Shown here piece after piece: positions 37,871 through 46,760 of a DNA stretch of 64,000 bases (position 1 is its first letter; every line of letters starts with the position of its first letter). Source of the stretch: Lysinibacillus sp. FSL M8-0337 (GTDB taxonomy: Bacteria; Bacillota; Bacilli; Bacillales_A; Planococcaceae); contig NZ_CP151996.1 in NCBI RefSeq assembly GCF_038593855.1, forward strand, positions 3,410,001 through 3,474,000, written 5' to 3'. Position numbers and translations under genes: made by a program. The notes beneath the pieces are model-generated. The model ran no database searches and had not been told where the DNA came from. It saw nothing but the letters and a program-made list of their open reading frames with translations.

Positions 37871-37896
37871 TTTCAAGTGCGAATTGAAAGTAAAAA

Positions 37897-39168
37897 TTAT
37901 CGTGTAGCGGAGACGTCTCCAACCTTTTGCTCTGCTGTTTTTAATGCTGTTTGTTTACGCACATCTGCACGTAGCGTTAATGAAATAATTAATGAAATAG
38001 CAATTAAACCTGCAAATACATAGAATACAGGAATGTAACTATCATAAGCATTTTTAATAGCGCTCACTAGAAGTGGACCAAAAACGCCACCTAAAGACCA
38101 TGTTGTTAGTAAATAACCGTGGATAACACCAAGTTGCTTCGTACCAAATAGGTCACTTGCGAATGCAGGTAGGTTTGAGAAACCGCCACCATAACAACTA
38201 ACTACTAAGAAAATAAGTGCTTGGAAAATAATAACGTTTGTCGTATGCGGCAATACGATAAATGTAATAAGTTGTGCTGTAAAGAATATTACAAAGACGT
38301 TTGAACGACCAATATAATCCGACACAGCAGCCCAAATTAAGCGACCGCCACCATTGAATAACCCCATAACGCCTACCATTGCTGCAGCTCCTGCAACTGA
38401 TAAACCTACAATTTCCTGTGCCATCGGTGATGCGACAGAAATCATCATAATACCCGCAGTTACATTGACTAAATGCATTGACCATAACATCCAGAAATGT
38501 TTTGTTTTCACAGCTTCACGAGCTGACATTACTGCTAAATCTTTTTTCACTACATCCTTGCCTTTTTCTGCTGCCGCTTTCATATTCGCAGGCATAAAAC
38601 CTGGTTTTGGCGGCGCTATATAAGAAGCCCCTAAAATCATTAACGTGAAGTAACTTGCCCCTAAAATAAAGTAAGTTGTAGAAATTCCAACTGCTTCCAT
38701 TAAGTTTGCTGCTACCGGTGCAGTAATTAATGCTCCCGATCCAAATCCTAGTACAGCCATACCTGTAGCTAAACCACGACGGTCTGGGAACCATTTTACT
38801 AATGTAGAGACAGGTGCGATATAACCAATCCCCATACCTAAACCACTAAGTAAGCCGTAAGTTAACCAGTATAATGTGACAGAATCCATAGAGATTGCAA
38901 CACCTGCACCAGCTTGTCCTGCTCCAAACAGTACTGCTGCTACCATGGCCGATTTACGTGGACCCATTTTTTCTACTAAACTACCAAATAACGCTGCTGA
39001 AAAACCAGCAAGCCCCATCATAATTGTAAAGGCTATCGTAACCTTTGTTTCACTCCATCCCATTTCTGTGACAATCGGCAGCTTGTATACACTGTATGCA
39101 TAGGCTCCACCAATGGAAAGGTGAATAGCGATTGCAGATAATGCAATTAACCATCTATTTTTATTCAT
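37897..39168 (-). CDS. OFA-type MFS transporter (monocarboxylate/oxalate:formate antiporter family)
   Basis: The 423-residue protein has about 12 membrane helices and begins with a short cytoplasmic stretch and the OFA-family pattern IHLSIGGAYAYSVYKLPI. MFS signatures are GSLVEKMGPRKS and GLATGMAVLGFGSGALI. Members import lactate, formate, oxalate or related acids. The dicarboxylate operon starts about 900 bp away on the opposite strand; a functional link is only suggested by proximity. Confidence 0.87.
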   Translation of the reverse strand: MNKNRWLIALSAIAIHLSIGGAYAYSVYKLPIVTEMGWSETKVTIAFTIMMGLAGFSAALFGSLVEKMGPRKSAMVAAVLFGAGQAGAGVAISMDSVTLYWLTYGLLSGLGMGIGYIAPVSTLVKWFPDRRGLATGMAVLGFGSGALITAPVAANLMEAVGISTTYFILGASYFTLMILGASYIAPPKPGFMPANMKAAAEKGKDVVKKDLAVMSAREAVKTKHFWMLWSMHLVNVTAGIMMISVASPMAQEIVGLSVAGAAAMVGVMGLFNGGGRLIWAAVSDYIGRSNVFVIFFTAQLITFIVLPHTTNVIIFQALIFLVVSCYGGGFSNLPAFASDLFGTKQLGVIHGYLLTTWSLGGVFGPLLVSAIKNAYDSYIPVFYVFAGLIAISLIISLTLRADVRKQTALKTAEQKVGDVSATR

Positions 39169-40029
39169 AAATTCTCATTTCTCCCCTCTTTTGCTACCTG
39201 TGAAGATTCTATGAACGTCCATGTAAAACAATTTACCACTTATAATTATTCGAATGCAAGATGTTTTTCTAAAAAATATTATTTCTCCAAAAAGTTTTCG
39301 ACTAGTCAATACATATCAACAACATCAAAATCCTTACAGCCTCTAAGCAAAAAGGCGTTTATCAAACGATATCACCAACATATTTTAGCTATTATTATTT
39401 TTCTACCGTACTTATTCACACTAAATAAATTATTTTGAAATAGTTAAATTTGTGCATATTTTCACATATTAAGCCATGTATTCTCCTAGGCTGCCACTAG
39501 ATACAAAACCTATCGATATAAAGGGTAAGAAAATACAAATAATTGATAGGCAGAAATATTAAGAACAAAAGAGAATTTTAAAAACTTATCGAAGCAAATT
39601 TTCTTTGCGCAAAAGAAATCAAGTTATCACAACATATGTAAATCCAACCAGTAAGCATTTAAAATGTAAATTAATTTACACAAACGATATGTATAACGTA
39701 CTTTACAAGTTTAAATGCCTATTATTTTTTATTATTCAAATATAAATTTTTTGATTTACCGAAAACACTCAACGAATATTAGAACAACAAAACCTTCATA
39801 GCACTTCCCACTTTTTATATTTTTTTCTTTAAAAAACGTATAAGTTCATTGTTATAGTACACAATTGAAATGAATACGTTAAAGCGGTAATTGTATTACA
39901 ACAAGCTATTCTTTTATGTTACTTTATTATAGAATGATAGTCCTAGTTCATTGTTAGAAAAATAGGGTTTGCTAATCTACATAATCCATGCGCTTGCTGA
40001 TCGAAATCTTATACCACAGAGGTGATGAA
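39169..40029. other. Long AT-rich intergenic region before the dicarboxylate sensor operon
   Basis: There are 860 bp without a supported gene. An open frame at 39211-39438 (75 codons) has no ribosome site and unnatural composition. An inverted repeat GCATTTAAAATGTAAA / TTTACAAGTTTAAATGC is at 39655-39670 and 39702-39718. Divergent promoters are presumably here. Confidence 0.4.
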
Positions 40030-40074
40030 ATGATAAAGGGCTGCCATTTCAGCATTCCTTTTACATACTTATGA
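40030..40074 (+). CDS. Short leader ORF (14 codons) overlapping the start of the sensor kinase gene
   Basis: MIKGCHFSIPFTYL starts at ATG 40030 with the clear site AGAGGTGATGAA. Its TGA stop (40072-40074) overlaps the kinase ATG (40071-40073). The kinase ATG has no obvious ribosome site of its own, so translation of this leader may be needed for kinase expression. A true coding role for the peptide is not shown. Confidence 0.5.
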   Translation: MIKGCHFSIPFTYL

Positions 40075-41642
40075 AGAACATATCGTTGCGACTAAAAATG
40101 TTTATCTTTTCGTTCATAATTGTTATTTTTTCTATCACGACGAGTGGTGCAATTATGATTCATAATCTTGCTGGTGCTTTGGAAAAAGAATTCGGTGCAC
40201 GTGCAATAGCTATTGCACGAACCGTTTCACAGCTGACAGAAGTCCAAAAACATGTAGGCACAAAAGAAGGTTTTGAAGTGATTCAACCCATTGCTGAACG
40301 CATCCGATTAACAACGGATGTTGATTACATTGTTATCATTGATATGAAACGTATTCGTTACTCCCATCCATCTGAAAGTAAACTTGGTACAGTTTTTGAA
40401 GGTGGCGATGAAATAGAAGCTTTTTCACAGCATGAGTACATATCAAAGGCACACGGTGTGCTTGGCTATTCCATACGAGCATTTGTACCAATTATGAATG
40501 AGGAAGGTACCAAACAGGTTGGCGTTATTACCGTTGGGCTGCTGGCACCAAAATGGTATAACCTTTTAGACCAATATCAATTTGATATTTTAGTCTCTCT
40601 TTTTTGGGGACTCGTTATTGGTTTAGGTGGATCTGTATGGGTAGCTAACCATTTAAAACGCCAAACATTTAATTTAGAACCTTATGAAATTGCTCGGCTA
40701 GTAGAAGAACGCTCAGGTATTATTCAAGCGATGGATATTGGTATTTTGGCGACTGATGAAAGCGGGAATGTAACATTTATTAACCGATTAGCGAGGCAAT
40801 ATACGCATTTCTTTGGGCATAAAGTTTCCAGAAAATCATTATTTAAAAACACTTGGCTGGCAGAGGATACCATTCAACAGCACGAAGTCTATCGACCACT
40901 GTTAATGTTCGATCAAATGTATTTAGTTCGAACATTTCCGATTCGGATTATGGAGCAAAATGCGGGATATCTCATCATGTTAACCGACCGTAAAGAAGCA
41001 AATATGCTTGCCGAAGAATTAACGGGTATTAAAATGCTTGTCGATTCCTTGCGAGCACAGCAACACGAATATATGAACCGTCTCCATAGTATTGCAGGGC
41101 TTATTCAATTAGAACGAAATGACGATGCATTAAGCCTCATTATCGATGAAATTACAGATGAAGAGGAAATCATTCAAAGTTTGCATGATAAATTTCAAGA
41201 TTATTCAATTCAAGGCTTATTGCTTGGCAAATACTCACGTGCTAAGGAACTAGGAGTGGAACTAACAATTGATGAAGATTCGAACCTTGTGGATTTTATG
41301 AGTGGTTTATCGTGTGGTGACATTATCACCATTATCGGCAACTTACTGGACAATGCAATGGAAGCTTGCTTCGAATGTCCGCATAAAGATGTTCACTTAA
41401 CGATCATTGGGGATAAGCACTTTTTAATTATCGAAGTGCAGGACAGTGGTAAAGGAATTGAAGGCGTACCACAGCGTATTTTTGATTACGGATTTAGTAC
41501 GAAACAAAAAGATGGACACGGTATTGGTCTTGCACTAGTCAAACAAATTGTCGAATCCAATAAGGGAACAATTCAAGTAGAATCCACTGTTCATATTGGT
41601 ACAACAATTACAATTAATATAGGGGTGATGGACGAACAATGA
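40071..41642 (+). CDS. dctS: C4-dicarboxylate sensor histidine kinase (CitA/DcuS/DctS family)
   Basis: The 523-residue protein has a transmembrane helix at about 10-30, an extracellular PAS-like sensor (about 35-165, VDYIVIIDMKRIRYSHP), a second helix (about 172-192), a cytoplasmic PAS (about 215-310) and the kinase core. The phospho-acceptor is H332 (RAQQHEYMNRLH), and the ATPase has NLLDNAMEAC, DSGKGI and HGIGLALV. The CitA/DcuS-type sensor places it with dicarboxylate/citrate receptors. It is followed with a 4-base overlap by its response regulator and by the TRAP-type uptake genes, so it probably senses C4-dicarboxylates and turns on their uptake. Confidence 0.9.
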   Translation: MKNISLRLKMFIFSFIIVIFSITTSGAIMIHNLAGALEKEFGARAIAIARTVSQLTEVQKHVGTKEGFEVIQPIAERIRLTTDVDYIVIIDMKRIRYSHPSESKLGTVFEGGDEIEAFSQHEYISKAHGVLGYSIRAFVPIMNEEGTKQVGVITVGLLAPKWYNLLDQYQFDILVSLFWGLVIGLGGSVWVANHLKRQTFNLEPYEIARLVEERSGIIQAMDIGILATDESGNVTFINRLARQYTHFFGHKVSRKSLFKNTWLAEDTIQQHEVYRPLLMFDQMYLVRTFPIRIMEQNAGYLIMLTDRKEANMLAEELTGIKMLVDSLRAQQHEYMNRLHSIAGLIQLERNDDALSLIIDEITDEEEIIQSLHDKFQDYSIQGLLLGKYSRAKELGVELTIDEDSNLVDFMSGLSCGDIITIIGNLLDNAMEACFECPHKDVHLTIIGDKHFLIIEVQDSGKGIEGVPQRIFDYGFSTKQKDGHGIGLALVKQIVESNKGTIQVESTVHIGTTITINIGVMDEQ

Positions 41643-42307
41643 GCAAACTCACAGTTTTTATCGTAGAAGACGATCCAATGGTGCTTGAGGTTAACAAAGG
41701 GTTTTTAAATAAAATGACTGGTTTTCAGCTTATCGGAGAGGCTGTCAACGGACGTGATGCCTACGACAAAATCATTATTCAAAAACCTAATCTCATTTTA
41801 CTTGATATGTTCTTACCAGATATGACCGGAATGGAATTATTTTTAAAAATTCGAGCGCAGCGTATTCCATCCGATATTATTATGATTACAGCCGCTCGTG
41901 ATGCACCTACTGTACAAGAGTCCCTTCGACTCGGTGCAATCGATTATCTTATAAAGCCATTTCGTTTTGATCGCTTCGAAAAAGCTTTACAGCAATATCG
42001 AAACGCTACAAAAAGTTTACTAAGCACCACTACAATTAACCAAGAGAATATTGATCAGTGGTTAGGCATCCAGCACGAAATGCTTGAACTTCCTAAAGGC
42101 TTGAACAACATTACGATGGAGCAAATTTTAGGTTACTTGACAACACTTCAAGCACCTATTACTTCTGAACAGCTTGCACAAAATGTTGGCATGGCGCGAG
42201 TAACTGTCCGCAAGTACCTAGACTTTTTAGCAACAAAAGGTACAGTGCAAATCGAATTAAAATACGGAACTGTTGGACGACCTACAAAATACTATTCCAT
42301 TAAATAA
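41639..42307 (+). CDS. dctR: Response regulator of the CitB/DctR family
   Basis: The 222-residue protein has an N-terminal receiver (phospho-acceptor D56, LLDMFLPDMTG, with early acidic E10-D11-D12) and a C-terminal winged helix of the CitT/DctR type (EQLAQNVGMARVTVRKYLDFL). It should be phosphorylated by the kinase it overlaps by 4 bases (ATGA) and act on the downstream promoter at about 42570-42660. Length fits B. subtilis DctR. Confidence 0.92.
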   Translation: MSKLTVFIVEDDPMVLEVNKGFLNKMTGFQLIGEAVNGRDAYDKIIIQKPNLILLDMFLPDMTGMELFLKIRAQRIPSDIIMITAARDAPTVQESLRLGAIDYLIKPFRFDRFEKALQQYRNATKSLLSTTTINQENIDQWLGIQHEMLELPKGLNNITMEQILGYLTTLQAPITSEQLAQNVGMARVTVRKYLDFLATKGTVQIELKYGTVGRPTKYYSIK

Positions 42308-42357
42308 TGACATCCTGCGCCGTCTATCCACTTTTCTGATTACTAATAGCAATATAT

Positions 42358-42475
42358 AAGAATCTGCTCGCTTTTGTGGGTAAGCAACAAGCCATAGCAA
42401 TCTCCACGTTATCTTCAGGATTTTGCTTTGCTATCGTTTTCCCATGCAAGGCGTGCAGATTCTTTTCTTTTGAGA
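42358..42475 (+). terminator. Long imperfect inverted repeat after the regulator gene
   Basis: AAGAATCTGCTCGC and GCGTGCAGATTCTT pair around a roughly 80-base loop, extended on both sides by partially matched bases, and are followed by TTCTTTTCTTTTG. It may be a terminator with a large loop or a mobile hairpin-type element. Confidence 0.55.
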
Positions 42476-42577
42476 AGCTTCTATAACATTAAAGCAGTTA
42501 AAATCACTTACCTATTCATAAAAAAATAAGTACGCGCTCTGTTTTGTAACAGTTTATTAAAATAATAAATTGTTATA

Positions 42578-42612
42578 TACCATAAATACCAAAATGTTCA
42601 TTAATACCATAA
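42578..42612 (+). promoter_or_regulatory. Three direct repeats, candidate regulator binding sites of the dct operon
   Basis: TACCATAA, TACCAAAA and TACCATAA start at 42578, 42587 and 42605, spaced 9 and 18 bp. They lie about 70-105 bp before the ATG of the first binding-protein gene, where a CitB-family regulator would bind. Confidence 0.5.
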
Positions 42613-42641
42613 TATTGAGTATTTCAAAATATACAATACAA

Positions 42642-42656
42642 TAAAAAGCGTTCACA
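42642..42656 (+). promoter_or_regulatory. Possible weak cre-like site
   Basis: AAAAAGCGTTCACA partly resembles a CcpA operator (AAGCGTT core) with about three mismatches. It is 28 bp before the binding-protein ATG. Confidence 0.25.
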
Positions 42657-42683
42657 TCTTCAATAGATTAGAGGTGAATTTAT

Positions 42684-43727
42684 ATGTGGCGCAATCGTAT
42701 TCACAAACAATTTGTGAGCGTTCTCATTTTACTGACAGTGCTGTTAATTTCTTGTCAACAACAAGATTACCCTACAGACAATGAGCAATTAAGTCATGAA
42801 GAACAAATTGTTATTCGCTTTTCACATGTAGTTGGTGAAAACACACCAAAGGGAATGGCAGCAGTAAAGTTTGCCGAGCTGATTAAACAACGAAGTAATG
42901 GTCATGTAGAAATTCAAGTCTTTCCAAATGGTGTTCTTTATAAAGATGGTGAAGAAATGAATGCGCTTTTACGTGGAGATATTCAAATGATCGCACCAGC
43001 CATTTCAAAAATTACAACACTCGTTCCAGAATGGTCAGTGATGGACTTACCCTATGCATTTAAAAATGCGGAAGAAGTACATGCATACATTGATAGTGAA
43101 GTGGGTCAATCATTAATGAAGAAATTAAATGATCATAATCTGTTTTCAATGGGTGTTTGGGATAGTGGATTCAAACAATTGAGTAATAGTATCCGCCCTA
43201 TCCAAGATGTCTCTGACTTAAAGGACTTACGAATGCGCATCATGCCAAGCGATATTTTAGCAGAGCAATTTTTAAGTGTTGGTGCCTATCCAAAACGCAT
43301 AGATTTCAACACAGTCTTCCATCAACTACAAAAAGGCAATGTAGATGGACAGGAAAATACATTAACAAATATTACAAGTAAAAATCTTCATTCCTTACAA
43401 GACTACTTAAGCATTAGTAATCATGGTTATTTAGGTTATTTGCTACTGATGAACAATGAGTTCTGGCAATCCTTACCGAAGGATGTTCAAACATTGCTTA
43501 TTGAAACACTTGCTGAGGTACAAGAATGGGAATGGCAACTGGCAGAAAATCTCACAACAGAACGTTTGCAAGAAATGGAAGCTTGTAGTTGTATCAATAT
43601 TCATTACTTTACAGATGAAGATGTTCAGCAATGGGAATCTGCATTTGAACCAGTGTATAAGTATTACGCAAATAACTATAGCAAGAAATATATACTTGCA
43701 CTGCCAAAAAACCAATCACGTCATTAA
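42684..43727 (+). CDS. dctB: DctB-like C4-dicarboxylate-binding lipoprotein
   Basis: The 347-residue DctP-family solute-binding protein has a signal segment ending LLISCQQQ (lipobox Cys24). Family positions are visible: HVVGENTPKG, FPNGVLYKDG, LRMRIMPSD (the ligand Arg) and GNVDGQENTL. In B. subtilis a similar protein, DctB, lies next to the sensor and acts as its extracellular helper. Here the same position, directly after the two-component system and before a second binding protein, suggests a co-sensor rather than the transport subunit. Outer face of the membrane. Confidence 0.8.
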   Translation: MWRNRIHKQFVSVLILLTVLLISCQQQDYPTDNEQLSHEEQIVIRFSHVVGENTPKGMAAVKFAELIKQRSNGHVEIQVFPNGVLYKDGEEMNALLRGDIQMIAPAISKITTLVPEWSVMDLPYAFKNAEEVHAYIDSEVGQSLMKKLNDHNLFSMGVWDSGFKQLSNSIRPIQDVSDLKDLRMRIMPSDILAEQFLSVGAYPKRIDFNTVFHQLQKGNVDGQENTLTNITSKNLHSLQDYLSISNHGYLGYLLLMNNEFWQSLPKDVQTLLIETLAEVQEWEWQLAENLTTERLQEMEACSCINIHYFTDEDVQQWESAFEPVYKYYANNYSKKYILALPKNQSRH

Positions 43728-43783
43728 CTTGGGTTTAAAGGGGATCCTTTCAACTATAATCAAAACTTTTAGGGGGATTTGAC

Positions 43784-44830
43784 ATGAAAAAATGGCTTCT
43801 TATGTCACTGATGGCTGTGCTTGTACTAGCATTAGCCGCGTGTGGAGGCGACAAAAAAGAAACAGCTTCTGCTCCAGCAGCTGAAGGTGATGGTGGTTAT
43901 ACAAAAGACAAACCGCTCGTTATTAAATTTTCTCACGTTACATCAATTGACAGTGTTAAAGGAAAAGCTGCCGATGCTTTTGCAAAATTAGTTGAGGAAA
44001 AAACTGACGGTAAAGTGAAAGTTGAAGTTTATCCTTCTTCTCAATTATATGGCGATAATGATGAACTGGATGCATTAGTATCTGGAAACGTACATATGAT
44101 TGCTCCTTCTGTTACAAAAATGGTGAAAATTGACCCTCGTTGGCAATACGTGGACATGCCTTACCTTTTTGAAAATGAAGAGCATGTTCGTAAATTCTTT
44201 GATTCTGACGTAGCAAAAACAATTCTTGAATCCGATCAATTAGCGGCAAATGATATTAAAGGTTTAGTATTTTGGGAAAATGGCTTTAAACATTTTTCAA
44301 ATAACAAACACCCACTTGTAAATGTAGAAGATTTTAAAGGATTAAAATTCCGTGCACAAGCTGGTAAAGTTCTTGAAGCACAATTTAAAGCATTAAAAGC
44401 TGGCTCTGCTACGATTTCATTCGGTGAAACATACGCTGCTCTGCAACAAGGAACTGTCGATGGACAAGAAAATACGTTCAACAACTTCGATACACAAAAA
44501 TACCAAGAAGTTCAAAAGTACTTCTCTGTCTCTGAACACGGTCGTCTTGATTACGCTATCTTTGTAAACAAACCTTTCTGGGATAAGATTCCAAGCGATT
44601 TATTAAAAGCGATTGAAGATTCTTTAGATGAGGCCACAACGTTAGCTTGGGATTTAGCTGCTGAAGAAAACGCAAAATCGTATGAAAACATTAAGAACTC
44701 TGGCATTGAAGTAATTGAATTAACAGCCGCTCAAAAAGAGGCTATCAAAGCTGAACTTGAGCCCGTTTACGAAGAGTTTGGCAAAGCGATTACTGAAGAT
44801 TTAATTAATGGTATTCGTGATTTAAAATAA
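43784..44830 (+). CDS. dctP: DctP, TRAP transporter solute-binding lipoprotein
   Basis: The 348-residue protein has a lipoprotein signal (VLALAACGG, Cys20), the DctP fold with HVTSIDSVKGKAADAF, YPSSQLYGDNDEL, LKFRAQAGKV (ligand Arg) and GTVDGQENTF. It captures C4-dicarboxylates outside the cell and delivers them to DctQM. The ribosome site is AGGGGG. A strong hairpin follows before dctQ, which may raise binding-protein levels over the membrane subunits. Confidence 0.92.
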   Translation: MKKWLLMSLMAVLVLALAACGGDKKETASAPAAEGDGGYTKDKPLVIKFSHVTSIDSVKGKAADAFAKLVEEKTDGKVKVEVYPSSQLYGDNDELDALVSGNVHMIAPSVTKMVKIDPRWQYVDMPYLFENEEHVRKFFDSDVAKTILESDQLAANDIKGLVFWENGFKHFSNNKHPLVNVEDFKGLKFRAQAGKVLEAQFKALKAGSATISFGETYAALQQGTVDGQENTFNNFDTQKYQEVQKYFSVSEHGRLDYAIFVNKPFWDKIPSDLLKAIEDSLDEATTLAWDLAAEENAKSYENIKNSGIEVIELTAAQKEAIKAELEPVYEEFGKAITEDLINGIRDLK

Positions 44831-44840
44831 GTGCTTCAAA

Positions 44841-44880
44841 TTGAGTGTCGATGACTTATCGACACTCACTCTTTTTCTTC
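44841..44880 (+). terminator. Intercistronic hairpin between dctP and dctQ
   Basis: GAGTGTCGAT and ATCGACACTC form a perfect 10-bp stem with a 5-base loop, followed after ACT by CTTTTTCTT. It is probably an attenuating terminator. Confidence 0.75.
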
Positions 44881-44984
44881 AAGTAAATCGCTTACAATAT
44901 TTTGAAAATTGATAGAAAGAATGAATCCTTGTTCTACTTTATAAATCGGAAAATACTATCATCATATTTTAAGGAGGTATCCGC

Positions 44985-45482
44985 ATGAAATTTTTACATA
45001 AACTATGGGGTTATTTAGAGGAAATCCTTGCTGGATTCTTTTTCGTAATCGGAATTGCACTGATCTTCTACGGTGTAATGATGCGTTATATTTTTAACGA
45101 ACCTCAAGCTTGGGTAGAAGAATTAGCGCGCTACGCAATTATTTGGGGAACATTTCTTGGTTTTGGTTTAGCACTTCGTCACAATCAACACATCCAAGTA
45201 GATATTTTATACGATAAATTAAAACCATCCAATAAACGAATTTTAGATTTAGTGGCAACATGCTTAAGCATCGTCTTTTGTTTGATTTATACGTACTATG
45301 GATTTATTTTAGTTGAAAACCGTTATACATCCGGTATGGTATCACTAGACATTGGCATTCCTATGTGGGTAGTCTACTTAGTACTGCCGATTTCAGGTGT
45401 ATTATTTTTACTACGATTTGTAGAAAGATTAGTCAATATTTTAAGAGGAAAGGACGAAGAATATGCTAATCCTCTTACTTAG
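44985..45482 (+). CDS. dctQ: DctQ, TRAP transporter small membrane subunit
   Basis: The 165-residue protein has four membrane helices and the DctQ signature MMRYIFNEPQAWVEELARY (residues about 28-46). It pairs with DctM. The ribosome site is AGGAGG. The start of dctM overlaps its 3' end by 20 bp, so the two are coupled. Confidence 0.94.
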   Translation: MKFLHKLWGYLEEILAGFFFVIGIALIFYGVMMRYIFNEPQAWVEELARYAIIWGTFLGFGLALRHNQHIQVDILYDKLKPSNKRILDLVATCLSIVFCLIYTYYGFILVENRYTSGMVSLDIGIPMWVVYLVLPISGVLFLLRFVERLVNILRGKDEEYANPLT

Positions 45483-46731
45483 TTTCTTTATTTTATTATT
45501 TTTACGTGTACCTGTCGCAGTGAGCTTAGCGCTTTCAACGATTTTAGTGTTCTTCCAAATTGATTTTAATATGAATATGATTCCACAGCGTATTTTCACA
45601 GCTCTCGATTCATTCCCGATGATGGCTATTCCGGGATTCGTTCTTGCTGGCGTACTGATGGCACGTGGGGGCATTTCTAAGTATTTAATAGAAGCATTAC
45701 GCGCTTGGATTGGACATCTCCCTGGCGGTCTCGCAGTCGTAACCATTGTTGCCTGTGCGATATTCGCAGCGATTTCAGGTTCTTCCCCTGCTACTGCTGC
45801 TGCTATCGGTTCCATTATGATTCCTGCCATGATTTCAGCTGGCTATAAAAAGCGTTACTCTATGGGTCTTGTAGCAGCCGGTGGTACGCTAGGCATCTTA
45901 ATTCCTCCAAGTGTTCCTTTAATCATTTATGGTATAACTTCCGAGCAATCTATCGGTGAATTATTTATGGCTGGGGTTATTCCAGGTCTTGCTTTAACGG
46001 GTATTTTAATCGTTGCTGCTATCTTCTATGCAAAACGCAATGGGTTTAAAGGCGATGAACCGGCATCTTGGGAAGAACGCTGGCGTAAATCATTGAAAGC
46101 CATTTGGGGTGGCTTCTTACCATTTTTAATTTTAGGAACGATTTATTCTGGTGTTGTCACACCTACTGAATCGGCTGTGATTGCAGTATTTTACGGATTG
46201 GTCGTGTCACTATTTATCTACCGTGAAATGAAGTTAAAAGACTTCCGTGAAGTATTAGTTGAGTCTATTAATATTACAGCGATGATTTTCTTAATTATCG
46301 GTGCTGCATCTTTATTCGGTTTATATTTAACGAACGCACAAGTTCCTCAACAAGTTGGTGCTTGGATTGCGGAAAGTGACTTGAACAAATGGATTTTCAT
46401 GATTATCGTCAATATTTTATTCTTTATCATGGGGATGTTCTTAGAAGCAGTATCCATTATTCTCATAACGCTACCAATCTTGCTACCAATCCTTGTTCAT
46501 TTTGATATCAACCTTATTCACTTTGCGATTATTATGACAATCAATATGGAGCTTGGTATGATTACACCTCCTGTCGGTCTAAATCTCTTTGTAGTAAGTG
46601 GTATTGCAAAGGAAAAACTCGGAGAAGTAGTTAAAGGCGTTATTCCTTTTATTATTTTAATGATTGTGTTCTTAGCACTCGTTATCATTCTTCCACAAAT
46701 ATCACTTTGGCTACCAGAACAAATGAAATAA
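45463..46731 (+). CDS. dctM: DctM, TRAP transporter large membrane subunit
   Basis: The 422-residue protein has about 12 membrane helices and the DctM patterns AISGSSPATAAAIGSIM, GTLGILIPPSVPLIIYG and NMELGMITPPVGLNLFV. It forms the sodium-driven C4-dicarboxylate permease with DctQ. Its start has AGGAAAGGA within the dctQ coding end. A REP-like repeat starts 1 bp after its TAA. Confidence 0.95.
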   Translation: MLILLLSFFILLFLRVPVAVSLALSTILVFFQIDFNMNMIPQRIFTALDSFPMMAIPGFVLAGVLMARGGISKYLIEALRAWIGHLPGGLAVVTIVACAIFAAISGSSPATAAAIGSIMIPAMISAGYKKRYSMGLVAAGGTLGILIPPSVPLIIYGITSEQSIGELFMAGVIPGLALTGILIVAAIFYAKRNGFKGDEPASWEERWRKSLKAIWGGFLPFLILGTIYSGVVTPTESAVIAVFYGLVVSLFIYREMKLKDFREVLVESINITAMIFLIIGAASLFGLYLTNAQVPQQVGAWIAESDLNKWIFMIIVNILFFIMGMFLEAVSIILITLPILLPILVHFDINLIHFAIIMTINMELGMITPPVGLNLFVVSGIAKEKLGEVVKGVIPFIILMIVFLALVIILPQISLWLPEQMK

Positions 46732-46732
46732 C

Positions 46733-46758
46733 GTGCCAGGCACCCAAACGATTCTGAA
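46733..46758 (+). repeat. REP-like element copy 3 (3' of dctM; left arm of REPIN)
   Basis: GTGCCAGGCACCCAAACGAT followed by TCTGAA starts 1 bp after the dctM stop in gene orientation. It is the left arm of an inverted pair with copy 4. Confidence 0.8.
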
Positions 46759-46760
46759 TT

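Noticed and set aside
39211-39438. Plus-strand open frame of 75 codons in the long intergenic gap
   Set aside because: No ribosome site, low-complexity aromatic/lysine composition from AT-rich DNA and no recognised family.
45441-45830. Minus-strand open frame of 129 codons
   Set aside because: It is antisense to dctM; its alanine/isoleucine-rich sequence is the complement of membrane codons.
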